Origin: Selaginella tamariscina
Lineage: Eukaryota > Streptophyta > Lycopodiopsida > Selaginellales > Selaginellaceae
DNA: 64,000 nucleotides
Direction of reading: 5' to 3'
Assembly (NCBI GenBank): GCA_003024785.1
Contig: PUQB01000526.1
Location: forward strand, 57,388-121,387
Of this stretch, positions 23,070-34,574 are shown one piece after another; positions within the stretch are counted from its first letter, which is position 1; the number at the start of each line of letters is the position of its first letter. The notes beneath the pieces were generated by a model. That model was not told the DNA's origin and did not search any database. It was given only the letters and a program-made list of their open reading frames with translations. Made by a program: the position numbers and the translations under genes.

Positions 23070-24697
23070 TGTCATAGTTTTTATTATGACTCGACCCTTT
23101 ACTTTAGAGGTTGATTATTATTACCTACTATACTTATGTTGACGGACCCTAGATGTAGTGAGAAACAGCCCCGCTTAGTGCACTTAGGTGTTTAGGGGTA
23201 ATCCGACCGACTATCTTAGATGTCGCGCAAAACTCTAAGCGAAGTAGCACTTACCTTTTAGAAAATCCACCCCGATTTTGACGTTCTAGTGAAGATAAGT
23301 TTGGCATGTTAAATAGGGTTAGGAACACCCCTAGGGCTTTCCTAACCACGCCCTAAAACCCCCACCCCCTTAGGTAGGGTTTAGGGGTAGGTTAGTGTGC
23401 AAACTCATCTCATTAACTAAGGGCTGGTATTCCGTGCCAGCCCACTTACACATATACACATATAGGCGCGGGGGGGGGGGGGGGGGGTTTGTCACATAAA
23501 TAAGTAGAGTATGTAGGAGTGAGGGTTCCTTGGTTCATGATTGAGCTCGTTACTCTTCTCCTGGTGCAACCTTTAGCTTGTGTCATAAAGGCACAACCCT
23601 CTATTGTGCCGCCCTAACTTCCATATGAAAGGGGTATGTCCCACCTTTGGAGTAGCGCTAGCGAATCCATGCCTGGAAAGTTTTGTTGGAATGCACATTC
23701 CAAGAGGCAGAGGTTGAGGTTTGTCTCCAGCCTCCTTCTCCACGTCAAGCTAGGTGTAGCACTCATGGCCAAGTAAGGCACATTCGTGTCCTTATCCAAC
23801 AGTGGGCGTGAGATCTTGTTTGATGAGTTCACATTACCCAGTTCCTGAGGGTTCACTTGAGTTGGCATTTAGGAGCCACATTTGTGGCACTTGGTGCAAC
23901 TCTTGAATCTAAGGGCTATGGCATGATAGCCCACAACGGGGAAAGGTAGTGTCACATAAAAATGTGACACTGGGCTAAATGTCACATGATACAACACCCG
24001 AGGCACACGCTTTAGGGTTGTGTCATGGGCTTGTCGCCAAGGGGTTGAATACTCTAGCAAACAGACATGCTTGTGCTTGCATTAGGTGCTAAGCCTTGGG
24101 CATTTGCTCAAGGGAGGTTAGGTCTCATAACTAGATGTGCTTTGGCACACTTGACTGGGGAGTGTTTCCTTAGAATCCAAGGGTTGAACAACCTAAGCTT
24201 GTTAGCAAGAGCCCTTTCATGAGGCACTTGCAAGGTCATGTACTTAGGGTTATCCAAATCTAGCTTAGAGAAGTTTGCTTAGTAGAACACTTGTGTCCGC
24301 CTACGGTGCACACTCGTGTCCTCGCTAAGTACTAGCCTTAGGTCTAGGGTATGACTTGGCCACTCAAACCCTTAGGGGTTAGCCATGGTTGAGTGATGAT
24401 GCCTTAGCTCTGTCATGGGGGTATGTGTAAAGCTCTCATCTCCTTGATGAGGTTAGGGCATGAGCTTGTCTAGGTCTACTGGTACAGGATCTTAAAGTGT
24501 ACTCGGGTTATTCTCTAGGGTTCAAGGGATGGTCATTCTAGGAACTTAGGGTAGGACTCTAAGTCTCTTGCTTAATTGGGCCCTTGAGTCAGATTCTTAG
24601 GGTTATCTTGGAAGACTTAGTATTGCTCACACAGGGTGATGACGCCGAATGGCCACTTGACAGCCACATATTGGCCCTTTGGGTTAAAACTTTGACA
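23070..24697 (+). repeat. 3' LTR of the nested LARD
   Basis: Starts TGTCATAGTTTTTATTATGA and ends AAAACTTTGACA. Contains a G-tract of about 18 bases near 23470. Minus-strand open frames 23614-23868 and 23869-24060 are within the LTR and recur in sister copies by descent. Confidence 0.8.
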
Positions 24698-27370
24698 ATA
24701 GGAGATGATCAAGAATCTGTTCCTGAACCTATTTTGAAATCTTGAATATATTTAAGGACATATTGCCAAAAGTCTTACTGCCCGAGTTACTTCCACGTCG
24801 AGTTGTGGACCACATGATAGAGATTTTGTTAGGTTTGTCTCCACTGGCAAGAGCCCCATATCGGTTGAATCCTCAAGAGTTACTAAAATTAAAGAGTCAG
24901 CTGACAGAATTGATTGGTCAAGGACACATTCGACCTAGTCGATTGCCATATGGTGCATTGATCTTGTTTATAATGAAAAAGGATATGTGAACTATCAATA
25001 ACTATAAAAAATAAGTGTCCTCGGACGACTTATTTGATAAGCTAGAAAGCAAAGTATTTTTCAAGAATAGACTTGAGGTCTGGGTACCATCAGATTCATG
25101 TAGCAGAGAATGACATTGAGAAGACAGCATTTCGAACGTGTTATGGATCATTTGAGTTTGTAGTCTTTCCATTCGGATTGTATAATGCTCCAACAACTTT
25201 TTACACAATGATGAATGATGTGTTTAGAGACTATCTAGACGAGTTCGTAGTGTGTATATTGATGACATTCTGGTTTTCAGTTCGACAATTGAGGAACATG
25301 TGCAACACTTCGAAAAAGTGTTTCAGAGGTTAAGAGAGAACCAATTGTATGTTAAAGAAAGCAAGTGCGCATTTGGTTAAGCCAAGATAGATTTATTGGG
25401 ACACTTGATCTCAGGTGGGGAGGTTGCCATGGATTTTAAAAAAAATCAAGTTATTACCGAGTGAATGACTTTAAAAGACGTGCATAAAGTTAGATCATTT
25501 CTTGGTCTGATAGGGTATTACCGAAGATTCATAAAGGGTTACTCGGAAATAGTGGCCCCATTGACAAATCTTACGAAGAACATTCCATGGCATTGGACTC
25601 TAGAGTGCCAACGGGCATTTGTCAAACTTAAAAAAGTTATTTCTTTTGAGCTAATTTTGCAAATGCCCATCTTTGAAGATCCATTTAAGGTATAATGTGA
25701 AGCTTCCGACTTTGCAATTGGTGGTGTATTGCAACAGAAAGGACATCCAGTGTCCTCTTTCTTGAAAAAGTTAAATGCCACACAAACTCGATGGCCTACT
25801 CACGAAAAGGAGATGTATGCTATTGTTGCTTCCTTGGAGTGTTGGTGTCATTATCTTCCAAGTCGTGGCACTGTGGTTTGGACAAATAGTGTAACTTTAA
25901 GGTATTTTAAAATGCAGCCAAGTTATCACCAAAGTATGCTAGATGGCAGCAGAAGTGGGCACGATTTCAGCCTGAAATCAAACATAAAGCAGGAAAGGAC
26001 AATGTGGTAGCTGATGCACTCAGTAGGAAGGGTCATTTTCGTATTATTTTGGCACCCGTCCAACTTTGTTAGATGAATTTGTGATGGTGTATCCTCAGGA
26101 CAAATTTGGCTCTAAACCTGTAATAAAGAGGAAACAAATTCATTAGCTATGAAAAGATGGTAATGTTCCTGCAGGAATAAAAAGTCAAATGGATGCACTC
26201 AAACAGGTGCACTTTGTTGTATGTGATGAAGTTCTTTATTATAAAGAAAGGAGACTCTATATTCCAAAAGGGACATGTAGGGAGAGGCTGTTAAGAGAGC
26301 ATCATGACGTTCCTTTGGTAGAACATGGTGGAAAGCATAAGACATTGGCTTTGTTGAAACAAGGATTCTATTGGCTGGGTATGATAGACAATACTGCCAA
26401 ATATGTTAGCACATGCCAACATGTCAACAAGTGAAGAATCAGTCGCAAAAACGAGATGGAAAGTTGCAGTGTCTATCGATTCCAGAGTGGCCATTTCAAA
26501 GTGTTACTTCAATTCAAGCAGCAAAGTTATTCTTCCACGAAGTCGTAAGAGTATGCAGGCTACCGGAAACGATAATCTTGGATCGGGATCCTCGATTTAC
26601 AAGCAAATTTTGAGGAATGTTGTTTAAGCAGTTTGGCACGATGCTGAAGTTCAGTACAGCTTACCATTCGTAAACTAATGGTCAAACGGAGAGAGTGAAC
26701 TGACAAGTCGAGGACTATCTCAGATGTTATGTTCAAGGTGATCAACTTAATTCGGCTGAACACTTGGATATGGCTAAGATATAATAGAGTTCACTAGACA
26801 GTTGTATTGGACATGGAAAGTTGCTCGTCAAGCGATGGCTACAGCACAAGAAAAGTATCGTCAATAGATAGTAAACATCGATGGGATGTAGAGTATCAAG
26901 TTGGGGATATGGTATTATTGAGTACCAAAAACATGAAGGTTCCAACGACTCTTTCGAGGAAGTTTCTATTGCACTACATAGGTCCATACGAGGTGGTGAA
27001 GCAAATAGGAAAAGTGGCTTATGGGTTAGATCTTCCTCCAGAGTTGGGAGCAATACACAATGTGTTTCATGTCAATTTCCTCGAGCCATTCCACAAGGAA
27101 GAGAAACATTCACAGAGATATGAAAACTTACGTTTGCTTCCTAAGTTAGTCGGTGATACGAAAGAATTCAAAGTTGAGTCAATTTTGGATGCAAAGGATA
27201 TTAAACGCCAAGGGTCATGGAAACGTAAACGAGAATATCTTGTTAAGTGGAAGGGTTACCTGACATGTGAGTCGACATGGGAACCATTGGATAATCTACA
27301 GAACACGATGGAGGTAGTGAAGGAGTTTGAGGCAAGGTCTCAAACTGCTGGTAATGATGATCAGAAATAA
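24698..27370 (+). pseudogene. Ty3/gypsy chromovirus pol: RT, RNase H, integrase, chromodomain (degenerate)
   Basis: Domains in order. RT from 24742 (RAPYRLNPQEL; SGYHQIHV at 25080; FPFGLYNAP at 25170; catalytic YIDD at 25255-25266, one frame off). Connection and RNase H at 25465-25990 (FLGLIGYYRRFI, then EASDFAIGGVLQQKG, THEKEMYAIV, and VVADALSR near 26020). Integrase zinc finger at 26280-26430 (REHHDVPLVEH, then C-x-x-C with the second C changed). Catalytic core at 26490-26700, with DRDPRF and TNGQTERVN visible. The segment with the first catalytic Asp is missing after WPFQSVT near 26503. C-terminal chromodomain ends at stop 27370. At least eight stops or shifts are present, so no functional polyprotein can be made. 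Gag and protease are absent upstream. Confidence 0.9.
26807..27370 (+). pseudogene. Integrase C-terminus with chromodomain (longest open part of the chromovirus)
   Basis: This 187-codon open frame begins mid-integrase. It contains the GPY/F-type module (YQVGDMVLLST, then GPYEVVKQIGKVAYGLDLP and IHNVFHVNFLEP). A chromodomain follows (FKVESILDAKDIK, then YLVKWKGYLTCESTWEP). In chromoviruses this domain guides integration towards modified chromatin. The aromatic cage positions look occupied (Y and W residues in YLVKWKG and TWEP). The frame is open, but its upstream partners are broken. Confidence 0.9.
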
Positions 27371-27741
27371 AGTGAACTTATTTCTTATTAACCTAGGGGC
27401 CGACAGACAACCTTAATTAAAGGCCTCCAATATAAATTCTAATTAACTTAAAGAAATTAACTAACTTATTAAATGTGTCAGGTGACAAATTTTGCAGACG
27501 CTCAAAAGGTCTCCAAGTGACTTCTTGTCACAGGTGGTGCCTTGGCAGCTGAGTTGTCGCTCAGTGAATGATGGTTCTAAAGTACTTGGCTTCTCGTAAT
27601 GCAAGGGGGGTAATAAAACTTGTGATTTTTATGCTGACTCCATAAAGTGATTAACGTTAGTTTTCAGTTAATTTTTTCTAACCTAGTCTAGTCTTGGAGT
27701 TAGACGTCAACGAGGACATTGACATTTTCAAAGGCGGGGTG
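27371..27741 (+). other. Chromovirus 3' untranslated segment and polypurine tract
   Basis: After the chromodomain stop comes a segment with GGGGCCGACAGACAACC, AAAGGCCTCCAATATAAATT and GTCTTGGAGTTAGACGTCAA. It ends in the purine tract AAAGGCGGGGTG, which primes plus-strand synthesis. The same segment lies before the 3' LTRs of the LARD copies (39640-39982 and 45010-45354), which ties the LARDs to this element. Confidence 0.8.
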
Positions 27742-28678
27742 TGTCATAGTTTTACTTGACCCTTTACTTTGGGTTTAACTATTGTTACCTACTGAGATGT
27801 GTGATGAACCCTAGTTGTAGTGAGAACAGTTCCACTTAGTGCATTTAGGTGTTTAGGGGTAGCTGTCACTAGATACCTCAAGAAACTCTAGGCAAAGGTA
27901 ATGCTTACCTTCTAGAAAACTCTCCCCCGATTTGACACTCCAAAGTAGGTTTTTCATTAAAAGTATAGCTTGTCAAAAAATGATTAGGGACACCCTAGGG
28001 TTGACCTAACCCCACGCCCTAATCCCCCCCCAGGGGTTAGGGTTAGAGTTAGGTTAGAACAACTCATTTTCTCTAAAGGCTAGCATTTCCATTTAGGAAA
28101 ACAGGGGGGAGGGGAAGGGGGGAGGGGGGGGGGGGCTTCGTCACATAATTAAGGTAGAGTATATGTAGTGAGGCTTTTTGGGTTCAAAAAGAGCTCGTTA
28201 ACCTCCTACCGGTGCAAGCTAAGCTTGTGTTTTAAGGCGCAACCCCGCCCAAACTTTCCACATGATGAGGGTACGTCCCACCTTTGGGTTTGACTATCCT
28301 TATCGTTGGTAGGATCTGCCTTTGTGACATAGGTACGTTACTTCCAAGGAGTTAGTCAAATTCCTTGGTTCGAAAACTTATTCGCAAGCTCAAAAGGCAT
28401 TGCTTGAGTTCACATTCTGCAAAACTAGTGGTTGAGGCCTTACTCTAGCTGCCTCAACCACTCCAAATTAGGAATGATACCTGTAGCTCAACTAGTCCAC
28501 ATGTCCTGATTCACAAGGTGAACCTCATTCATGGACTTGGTTAGCTAGGGCTTAAGTTCCTAAGGGTTGGGTTCCTAATATGGATTACTTCACCAGATTC
28601 CGTGGGGTTTCTAGAGAGTGGATTCCATGGTTGGCACCTGGTGAGCCGCCTTTGTGGCACCAGGTAAAAACTTTAACA
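27742..28678 (+). repeat. 3' LTR of the chromovirus
   Basis: Starts TGTCATAGTTTTACTTGACC after the polypurine tract and ends AAAACTTTAACA. It is about 0.94 kb, shorter than the LARD LTRs, because it lacks their ~800-bp middle insert. It contains GGTTAGGGTTAGAG and a G-rich tract near 28105. Confidence 0.8.
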
Positions 28679-28699
28679 AAGTGGAATCAGAAAGGGGTG

Positions 28700-29340
28700 C
28701 TCAAGAAAGTGCATCCTTATCCACCATTATTTGCCCAAGCATGTGCACCACTTTAAATTATATACATGAAGACGTAATGCCCAACCCATTAAATTCTTCC
28801 ATTTTAATAAGGAAGTAACGCAGCATGATCACACTCCAAAAGTGTTTCACTCCCATGCAAGTAGCATGATGTCATTCAAAACCCCAAACAGCATCAAAGC
28901 ATTCTTTTTCAGTAGTAGAATATATTCTGGTCAGCAAGCTTGAGTACTCGACTAATGTAAGCCACCGAGTGTCAAATCATAGAATCCACAATATCAATTT
29001 TGCATTAACACACCACTATATACCAATATCTGATGCATCTACTCATAAAATGAATGGACAAGTAAAATTTGGGTATTTAAGTAGTGGTGGAGTTGTCAAG
29101 AACTTCTTTAACCGGTCAAATGCCTGCTGCCACCTGCAAGTCCACCTGAAAAGTACATGCAGACGAACTAACTCCCAAAGAGGGCGATTCAATAAGCGAG
29201 ATGATCAATAAATCGACCCAAGTACTGCACCTTGCCTAAGAAACGCTAGACTTCCTGTATTGTACAAGGATGAAGGAACTCTCAAACAGCTCGCAACTTT
29301 GTTGGATCCACTTATAAATATTCTTCGAGATATATGGTAA
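28700..29340 (-). pseudogene. Ty3/gypsy RT-connection and RNase H fragment
   Basis: On the minus strand about 29170-29010 reads WQQAFDRLKKFLTTPPLLKY, followed by CPFIL and VDASDIGI. This is the connection and the start of gypsy RNase H with its first catalytic Asp. Next come VAYISRVLKLADQNIFY and KECFDAVWGF (about 28970-28880), the region with the catalytic Glu. Stops interrupt it. It is a different copy from the 29411-32320 relic, which has its own RNase H. Confidence 0.7.
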
Positions 29341-31444
29341 CCCAAGTAAGTGGTCAAAGCACACCATCTCCGCCTATCCTATAAAGTAGCTCATTCATTA
29401 CCATATAAGGTCAATATTGTCGCATGATCGTCTTCTTCTGGGTTGTTGTACATCCTTCTGGAAACTTCCCATCCATCAAAAAAATTGTAGATTTTTGATA
29501 ATCCTCCATGTCGGGTGAAAGAGCACAAACCTCAAAGAGATAATGGAACTTCTTAATGTCACCTTGGTTCAACATTTCTACTAGATCTGCTCTTGTGCTT
29601 TTTTCATGTTGAAACTCAAAATCATACTCAGCCAAGGTCGTGATCCACCCAAAAACTTCCCTATGAGCCCATGCTTATTGGCAATGTACTTAATTGCTAC
29701 ATTGTTGATGAGGAAAACAAAGTGGCCCCCCACAAGTAATGCTTGAACTTCTCCACACATATATGATTACTGCTGCTTGCTTCTTTAACAATGGGTAGTT
29801 GAGCTTTGGCCCTTGTAATTGCCTTTGCATAATAAATAGGAAACAAATATCCGCTTCTCCCCTTCTGCATCAGGATCACAGTGATTGAAACTTCTCCAAT
29901 GCTGAGATTGACATAAAATAACTCCTCCCATTTAGGTGCCACCAAATCGGATGAACTTAGTGCGATCTTAAGCCTCTCAAATGATGCTTGGCATGAAGAA
30001 GTCCATTGAAATGCAACTCCCTTACGAAGTAGCTGGTTCAATGGATATGCCATCTTGCAAATCCCTCCACAAATCTACGATAGTACCCTGCCAACCCTGA
30101 ACTTTCGTACCTCCTTGACACAAGTCGGATTGGCAACATGAGTAGCTTGTCCACCTTGTCTTGACGGCTCAATGCCATCCTTTGAGATCACATTCCTACT
30201 AAGGTGCCCTTAGTACTACCAATCTGACATTTTTCGGGTTCAAGCATCCTTTTGCATCATCCATCCTCTGGAATGCTAGTTGTACCTTCTCCAAGTGGCT
30301 CATCCTATTTATAGATGCAAAAGTCATCGAGGTAAACCCTAATGAATGAACCAAGATATGGTTCAAACACCTTGTTCATCAATCGTTGAAACGTTGCTGG
30401 AGCATTTGTGAGTCCAAACGGCATCACCCTATACGCAAAGGTTCCCCATGTGTGGTGAAGGTGGTCTTCAACTGGTCCTCTTCTCGAATCCTGACTTGAA
30501 ATACCCAGAGTACCCATCACAAAATGTGTACATCTCATGCCCTGTCACTTCATCCAGTATCTCATCCATGAAAGGAATGGGGTGATGATCTCGATGTGTG
30601 CCATCATTTAATCGTTTGAAGTTGACACAAACTCGCCACTTACCATTTTTCTTTGGGGCTACCACCACAGGAGAAACCCAATCTGACGTTTCCACCTTAA
30701 AATGAAATCTGAACACTAGCTTCATGAGCTCCTCATAAACTATGCTCTGTTTCAAAGGACCCATCCTATAAGCCTTTTGTGCAACTCCCTTCATACCTGG
30801 TTTAAGTGGGATCTCATGTTGCACAATATCTACTTGACGAAGCTCCTCATATGATGTCGCAAACAACTTGGGAACTTCAATAGCATGCTCATGTATTGCT
30901 CCTTCTCCTCAGGAGTCAAACTTGAACTAAGCATCTTCTCCAAAAGAGCTCGTCGCTCCACTTTGCTTTGCTTCAAACTTTTGCCACTACTTGCTTCTTG
31001 CCCCTTTTCCACAACCCCTACTACCCCTCCTTGAGCCTCTGCTCCTAGGTGAGTTGCTGATCATAGCCCTCATGTCTATCGTGAGGCTCCACAGGCATAG
31101 CAACCTTGGGAATTGCCTTGAGGGCATACAATTCCTTCTCCTCTTGTTCATTCTCAGAATCTAAAGTTGTCACCTCACTATTATTGCTAGAATTATATTC
31201 CTCACTGGAAGATGACTCCTTATCTACAACCTTTTTTGTGTTCTCCTTGAAGGCTATTGTCACTCATCTTCCTTTTCTTCTTACTTGCACATGTCTTCAC
31301 TTGTTCAGGTTGCTCCACTTGTTTCCCCTCTAGCTCTCTTAAGACCTAAGAGATCTAAGTCACCTTGCTCAGTTCTTAACTTCACCAAATGAACACTAAG
31401 TTGGTTCCTTTGTTGTGGTGCAGGAGTTGGTTGAGGTTTCTAAG

Positions 31445-31560
31445 GACACTCATTTGCATAGTGTCCCACTTGTTTACATGTAAAACATGTCACATGTGGT
31501 CATGGTTGTTGACATTCAGTGGCATAGTGACCTTTGCTGTTTAAAATGTAACAAGTGACA
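31445..31560 (-). pseudogene. Gag zinc knuckles (one intact, one mutated)
   Basis: CFTCKQVGHYANEC fits CX2CX4HX4C exactly. The knuckle before it, CYILNSKGHYATEC, has lost its second cysteine. They bind packaged RNA in the gag of active relatives. Confidence 0.8.
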
Positions 31561-31744
31561 TTAGCTCAATCCCTAGGTGGCCTTGGAGGTTTTGGTCCTA
31601 TTGGCTTTGCTTGAAGCAAATGCAACTTGAGCTCGTTAAGATCTGAAGTTAATTTGGCAATACTACTCTCCAACTCAGATGATTTGACTGGAACGGCTGC
31701 AAATCACAACTTAGGGTGTTTGTAGAATTGGTGCCAACCGTTGT

Positions 31745-32320
31745 GGTGCTACCTTGAGATTGAGGCTTCATCAGGATCCATGAGAAGTGCCTCCTTTTTC
31801 ATAGCAATCTTCACAGCTTCCTGCAAGTTACTAGGCTCTTTGTTCTTTACCTTCTGGCGTAATACCGGCTTCAATCCAGTAAGAAACTTGTTGAACACCA
31901 ATGCATCTATCCCACAGCTGGTTTGGACTCCTTGGATGCATCCTCCTGTCCTTCGGAGGCCTCCACTCCCAAACCACTTCGTAGCTTACATTGGAGTTCC
32001 AACACACGCTCACTGAATGCCTTGACACTCTCTTCTTCACTTTGCCTCAATTGATCCAATTGCTTCATGACCTCATCCAATGTCTCTGGCTTTCCATACT
32101 CTCCTAGAAAAGCCTCACTCAACCTCTCCCAACTAGCCTTAACATCACTAGTTTGACGTTCAAACCACTTCAATGCTCCATCCTCCAAAAAGGATGGTAG
32201 AAGTTCTGCCCAAGTGGTAGAACTTCTATCTCCATTCGAAATGCATGCTCGCTTAAATGAACGTAAATACCGATCTGCATCCTCATTTTGCAGACCATGA
32301 TATACTGGAATAGACACCAT
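31745..32320 (-). pseudogene. Gypsy gag, N-terminal part
   Basis: An open frame of 137 codons starts at ATG 32320 and matches the retrotransposon gag core: hydrophobic helix blocks around GALKWFERQ and SWERLSEAFLGEYG, then the charged EESVKAFSERV motif. At about 31900 the reading continues in another frame (VFNKFLTGLKP). The start codon follows directly after an RNase H-like segment that ends near 32380. Confidence 0.75.
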
Positions 32321-32379
32321 CTTTACAAGTGTAAAAATGGCAAAGGTTTCACCTGATTACAAGTAGATGAAGAGATCAC

Positions 32380-32750
32380 TTTGACGAGGCAATGCCCCCC
32401 TTTGTGCAAGCTCGTCAGCCTCTAGATTCTCTCTTCGAGGAACGTGCTTTATCTCAAAAGTGTCAATCCCCTTTTGAAACGCTCAGAAAGCACCAACAAC
32501 TCAGCTTTCTCACTTTCCACTGACCTTGCACTTGGTTCACCACCAACTTAGAGTCACCAATCGCAACCACGTTTTTCGCTCCTTTCCTGGCCTTCCTTCA
32601 ATCCTTGAATCAATGCAGAATTACTCTGTTTGATTGAAGAATTAGCACTAAAGTTGGTCAAGAAATTTTGATTCGCTTCCCTATGGATCAGTTAGCATGA
32701 CCCCTACTCACACTTACTTCTTTGGCTTGTATGCTCCATCAAAATCAACT
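32380..32750 (-). pseudogene. Second RNase H domain, upstream of gag
   Basis: On the minus strand the blocks are WQVDFDGAYKPKK (about 32745-32705), SNSALIQGLKEG (about 32620-32590), VVAIGDSKLVVNQVQGQW (about 32570-32515) and FEIKHVPRRENLEADELAQRG (about 32455-32400). This is the archaeal-type RNase H layout. The first, third and fourth catalytic acids are visible, and the glutamate of the A-E-Y motif is lost. Archaeal-type RNase H in plant gypsy elements normally lies in pol, after RT. Here it precedes gag by about 60 bp. It may instead be the end of another element into which this one inserted. Confidence 0.7.
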
Positions 32751-33622
32751 TGCCACATTAACAAGCACATCGAACCTCTCACAACGCGCGCAATACTCTT
32801 GCTTCACCAAACTCCACACTCCAAGATCCCAAAGACTTGGATGAATCCAACGAGATATTGTCACGACTGCAATGTGAGGATCAATGTATGGAAGATCCAT
32901 ACACAAACGATGTCCTCATGATATCACCACTATCACATGGGTGCCAAATCTTGATCCATGCTCATTCACCTCTCGCCTCCTCAAAAAGCACATTCGCAAT
33001 TGCAAGTTGTATTCAAACTTGAATTTTTAAATCCACAACACTTGAATGACCACCAACTTGTTATTTAAAGCAAATCCATGTGGATGCTCAAAACAACACT
33101 TTAATATTTAATTTTGAAGAGACCTTGAAAGCTGAAAAAACCTTCTCCAGAAAGGATACTTATGCTCATTCATAAACAATGCACATTAGCATTCCATGCT
33201 CACCGCACCAAAAACATGTCGAAGGAAAATTATTTGGGGACTTGGATGTTCAGGACTTGATGGCTTTAGTGATACGCATCGTAGTAGTCCTTACTAATGA
33301 TCATACATATGAATAAATGAATAGAAAAGAAAGGGAAACATGAGATAAAACTCATGACACAAAAGATACACTAATTAATTTTTATATTTCATCACAAGAG
33401 CACACATAAAATAATGTCATCACACTTTTACAAGTAAGAAAAAAAAAGAAGAAAAAACTAGAGCTCTTCTCTATATCTCTATATTTATATGTGTCCTATA
33501 TATCCTCAAACCCTTGAGCCTTGGTTCCTTATATACCCAAAATAATATAAAGAATGCATGTAGGTGGGTAGGGGTGTAAGAGAGGGTGTAAGATGGGGTT
33601 ACATAAGAATAATGGTAAAGGG
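32751..33622. other. Unassigned region upstream of the minus-strand gypsy relic
   Basis: A minus-strand trace (SRWIHPSLWDLGVWSLVKQE near 32870-32800) may belong to the element's pre-RNase H region. From 33000 to 33620 the sequence is AT-rich and could hold an LTR, but I see no matching terminus in the window. Confidence 0.3.
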
Positions 33623-33740
33623 GTTATGGAAGAAGGAGGCTTGACCCATAAATGATGAGGGTTATGGAAGAAGGTTGACTTGACCCATAAATGATGGGGT
33701 GTTATGGAAGAAGGTGACTTGACTTTGACTTGGGAAGATG
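33623..33740 (+). repeat. Short tandem repeat, 38-40 bp unit, about 2.6 copies
   Basis: Units begin GTTATGGAAGAAGG at 33623, 33661 and 33701, each followed by CTTGACCCATAAATGATG or a shortened form. A TGACTTGACTT run continues the third copy. Confidence 0.85.
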
Positions 33741-34194
33741 ACTTGACTTTAAACTTGGGAAGGTGACTAGGAAAGTGCATAGAAGAAGATAGAGAAATGT
33801 GCATGGTCAAAGCATGCACTAACATATGGATTAACATAATGTTGACTAGTTTGACCGTGCAAGAAATGTGAAATGGAGACATATAATACAAGTAAAAGAT
33901 AGTCCACTACATGCATATCAAGGGCTACCAAGGTGATGGTCCAAATTTTCCCGTGACACCATATAAAATATGCAAGACCTTATTTGCACATTTTAAGGGT
34001 AATGAGCATCGATGCATGAAAGACATACTAGATCTTGTATTCACAAGCACTATGACTGAAAAATCATTCCCCCGTGCAGAAAATGTGAAAACTGGATGAT
34101 TGGTGAAACTTGCAATCCTTGATATGTATAACCAAAAAAAGCATGTAGGTGAAGTTTTCATCACACGGTCGCCCATACAATTACTGATTTTCCA

Positions 34195-34563
34195 CAATAG
34201 ATCCACCTGCAAAGAGAGCTTCGTCATCTAGAAGCTCATCATCAGACATAATGGCCACCACATGGAACATATGGTCACCAGCTTGATGTGGTGGACGCCA
34301 ATCAAGATACACATCACATGCCTGCCAAGTATGTCCAGGTGCCCAACATGCCCAACAATGAACTTGATTGGGTCAACCTGCATTGTTTCGATTTCTCCTG
34401 ACATGAATCCGTGGATTTCGATCACCATGGGCAGGAACTGGAGCAAGTGTAGGAGGATTTCATGGAGGTGGTTCACGGGGTTGCCCCGAGGTGGCCCATG
34501 TGCAAGAGGTTGACCACAAAGGGCTTGTTGTGCAGGCATATATGCAGCAGCGTCAACCTTCAT
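34195..34563 (-). pseudogene. Gag C-terminal fragment with zinc knuckle
   Basis: In one minus-strand frame a basic stretch (RRNRNNAG) is followed by CWACWAPGHTWQAC (34357-34316), an exact CX2CX4HX4C knuckle. Then comes an acidic segment starting MSDDELLDDEALFAGG (near 34250) that stops near 34195. The overlapping 111-codon open frame at 34228-34563 is in another frame and lacks this motif, so I prefer the knuckle frame. It abuts the LARD array at 34575 and is separate from the 29411-32320 element. Confidence 0.6.
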
Positions 34564-34574
34564 TGGATCAGCAT

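Larger units (their letters stand above)
18526..24697 (+). mobile_element. Non-autonomous LARD-like LTR element nested in the chromovirus
   Basis: Two LTRs (18526-20126 and 23070-24697) flank a ~2.9 kb internal region. The PBS (ATTGATATTGGAGC) follows the first LTR at 20127, and a polypurine tract (AAAGGTGGGGAGTG) ends just before 23070. No gag or pol motif can be found inside, so it must have moved with proteins made elsewhere. Flanks ATATG (18521-18525) and ATAGG (24698-24702) match at 4 of 5 positions, a likely decayed target duplication. LTR differences are many, so this copy is older than the 34575-47110 array. Confidence 0.8.
29411..32320 (-). pseudogene. Ty3/gypsy gag-pol relic (minus strand)
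   Basis: The parts run from 32320 downward. Gag is at 32320-31907 (PVYHGLQNEDADRYLRSFKR, then EESVKAFSERVLELQ) and continues one frame over to about 31745. Two zinc knuckles lie at about 31560-31445. A low-complexity acidic, protease-region linker lies at 31263-31045. RT is at 30866-30305, with SPVVVAPKKNGKWRVCVNFK, FPFMDEILDE-type residues, FGLTNAPATFQRLMN and the catalytic YLDDF. RNase H is at 30053-29697, where the first catalytic Asp is replaced (FYVNLSIGEV). A tail with AEYDFEF is at 29635-29411. No integrase is seen. A break between CDGYSGYF and the next block near 30480 splits RT. The element has no identifiable LTRs in the window. Confidence 0.85.
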
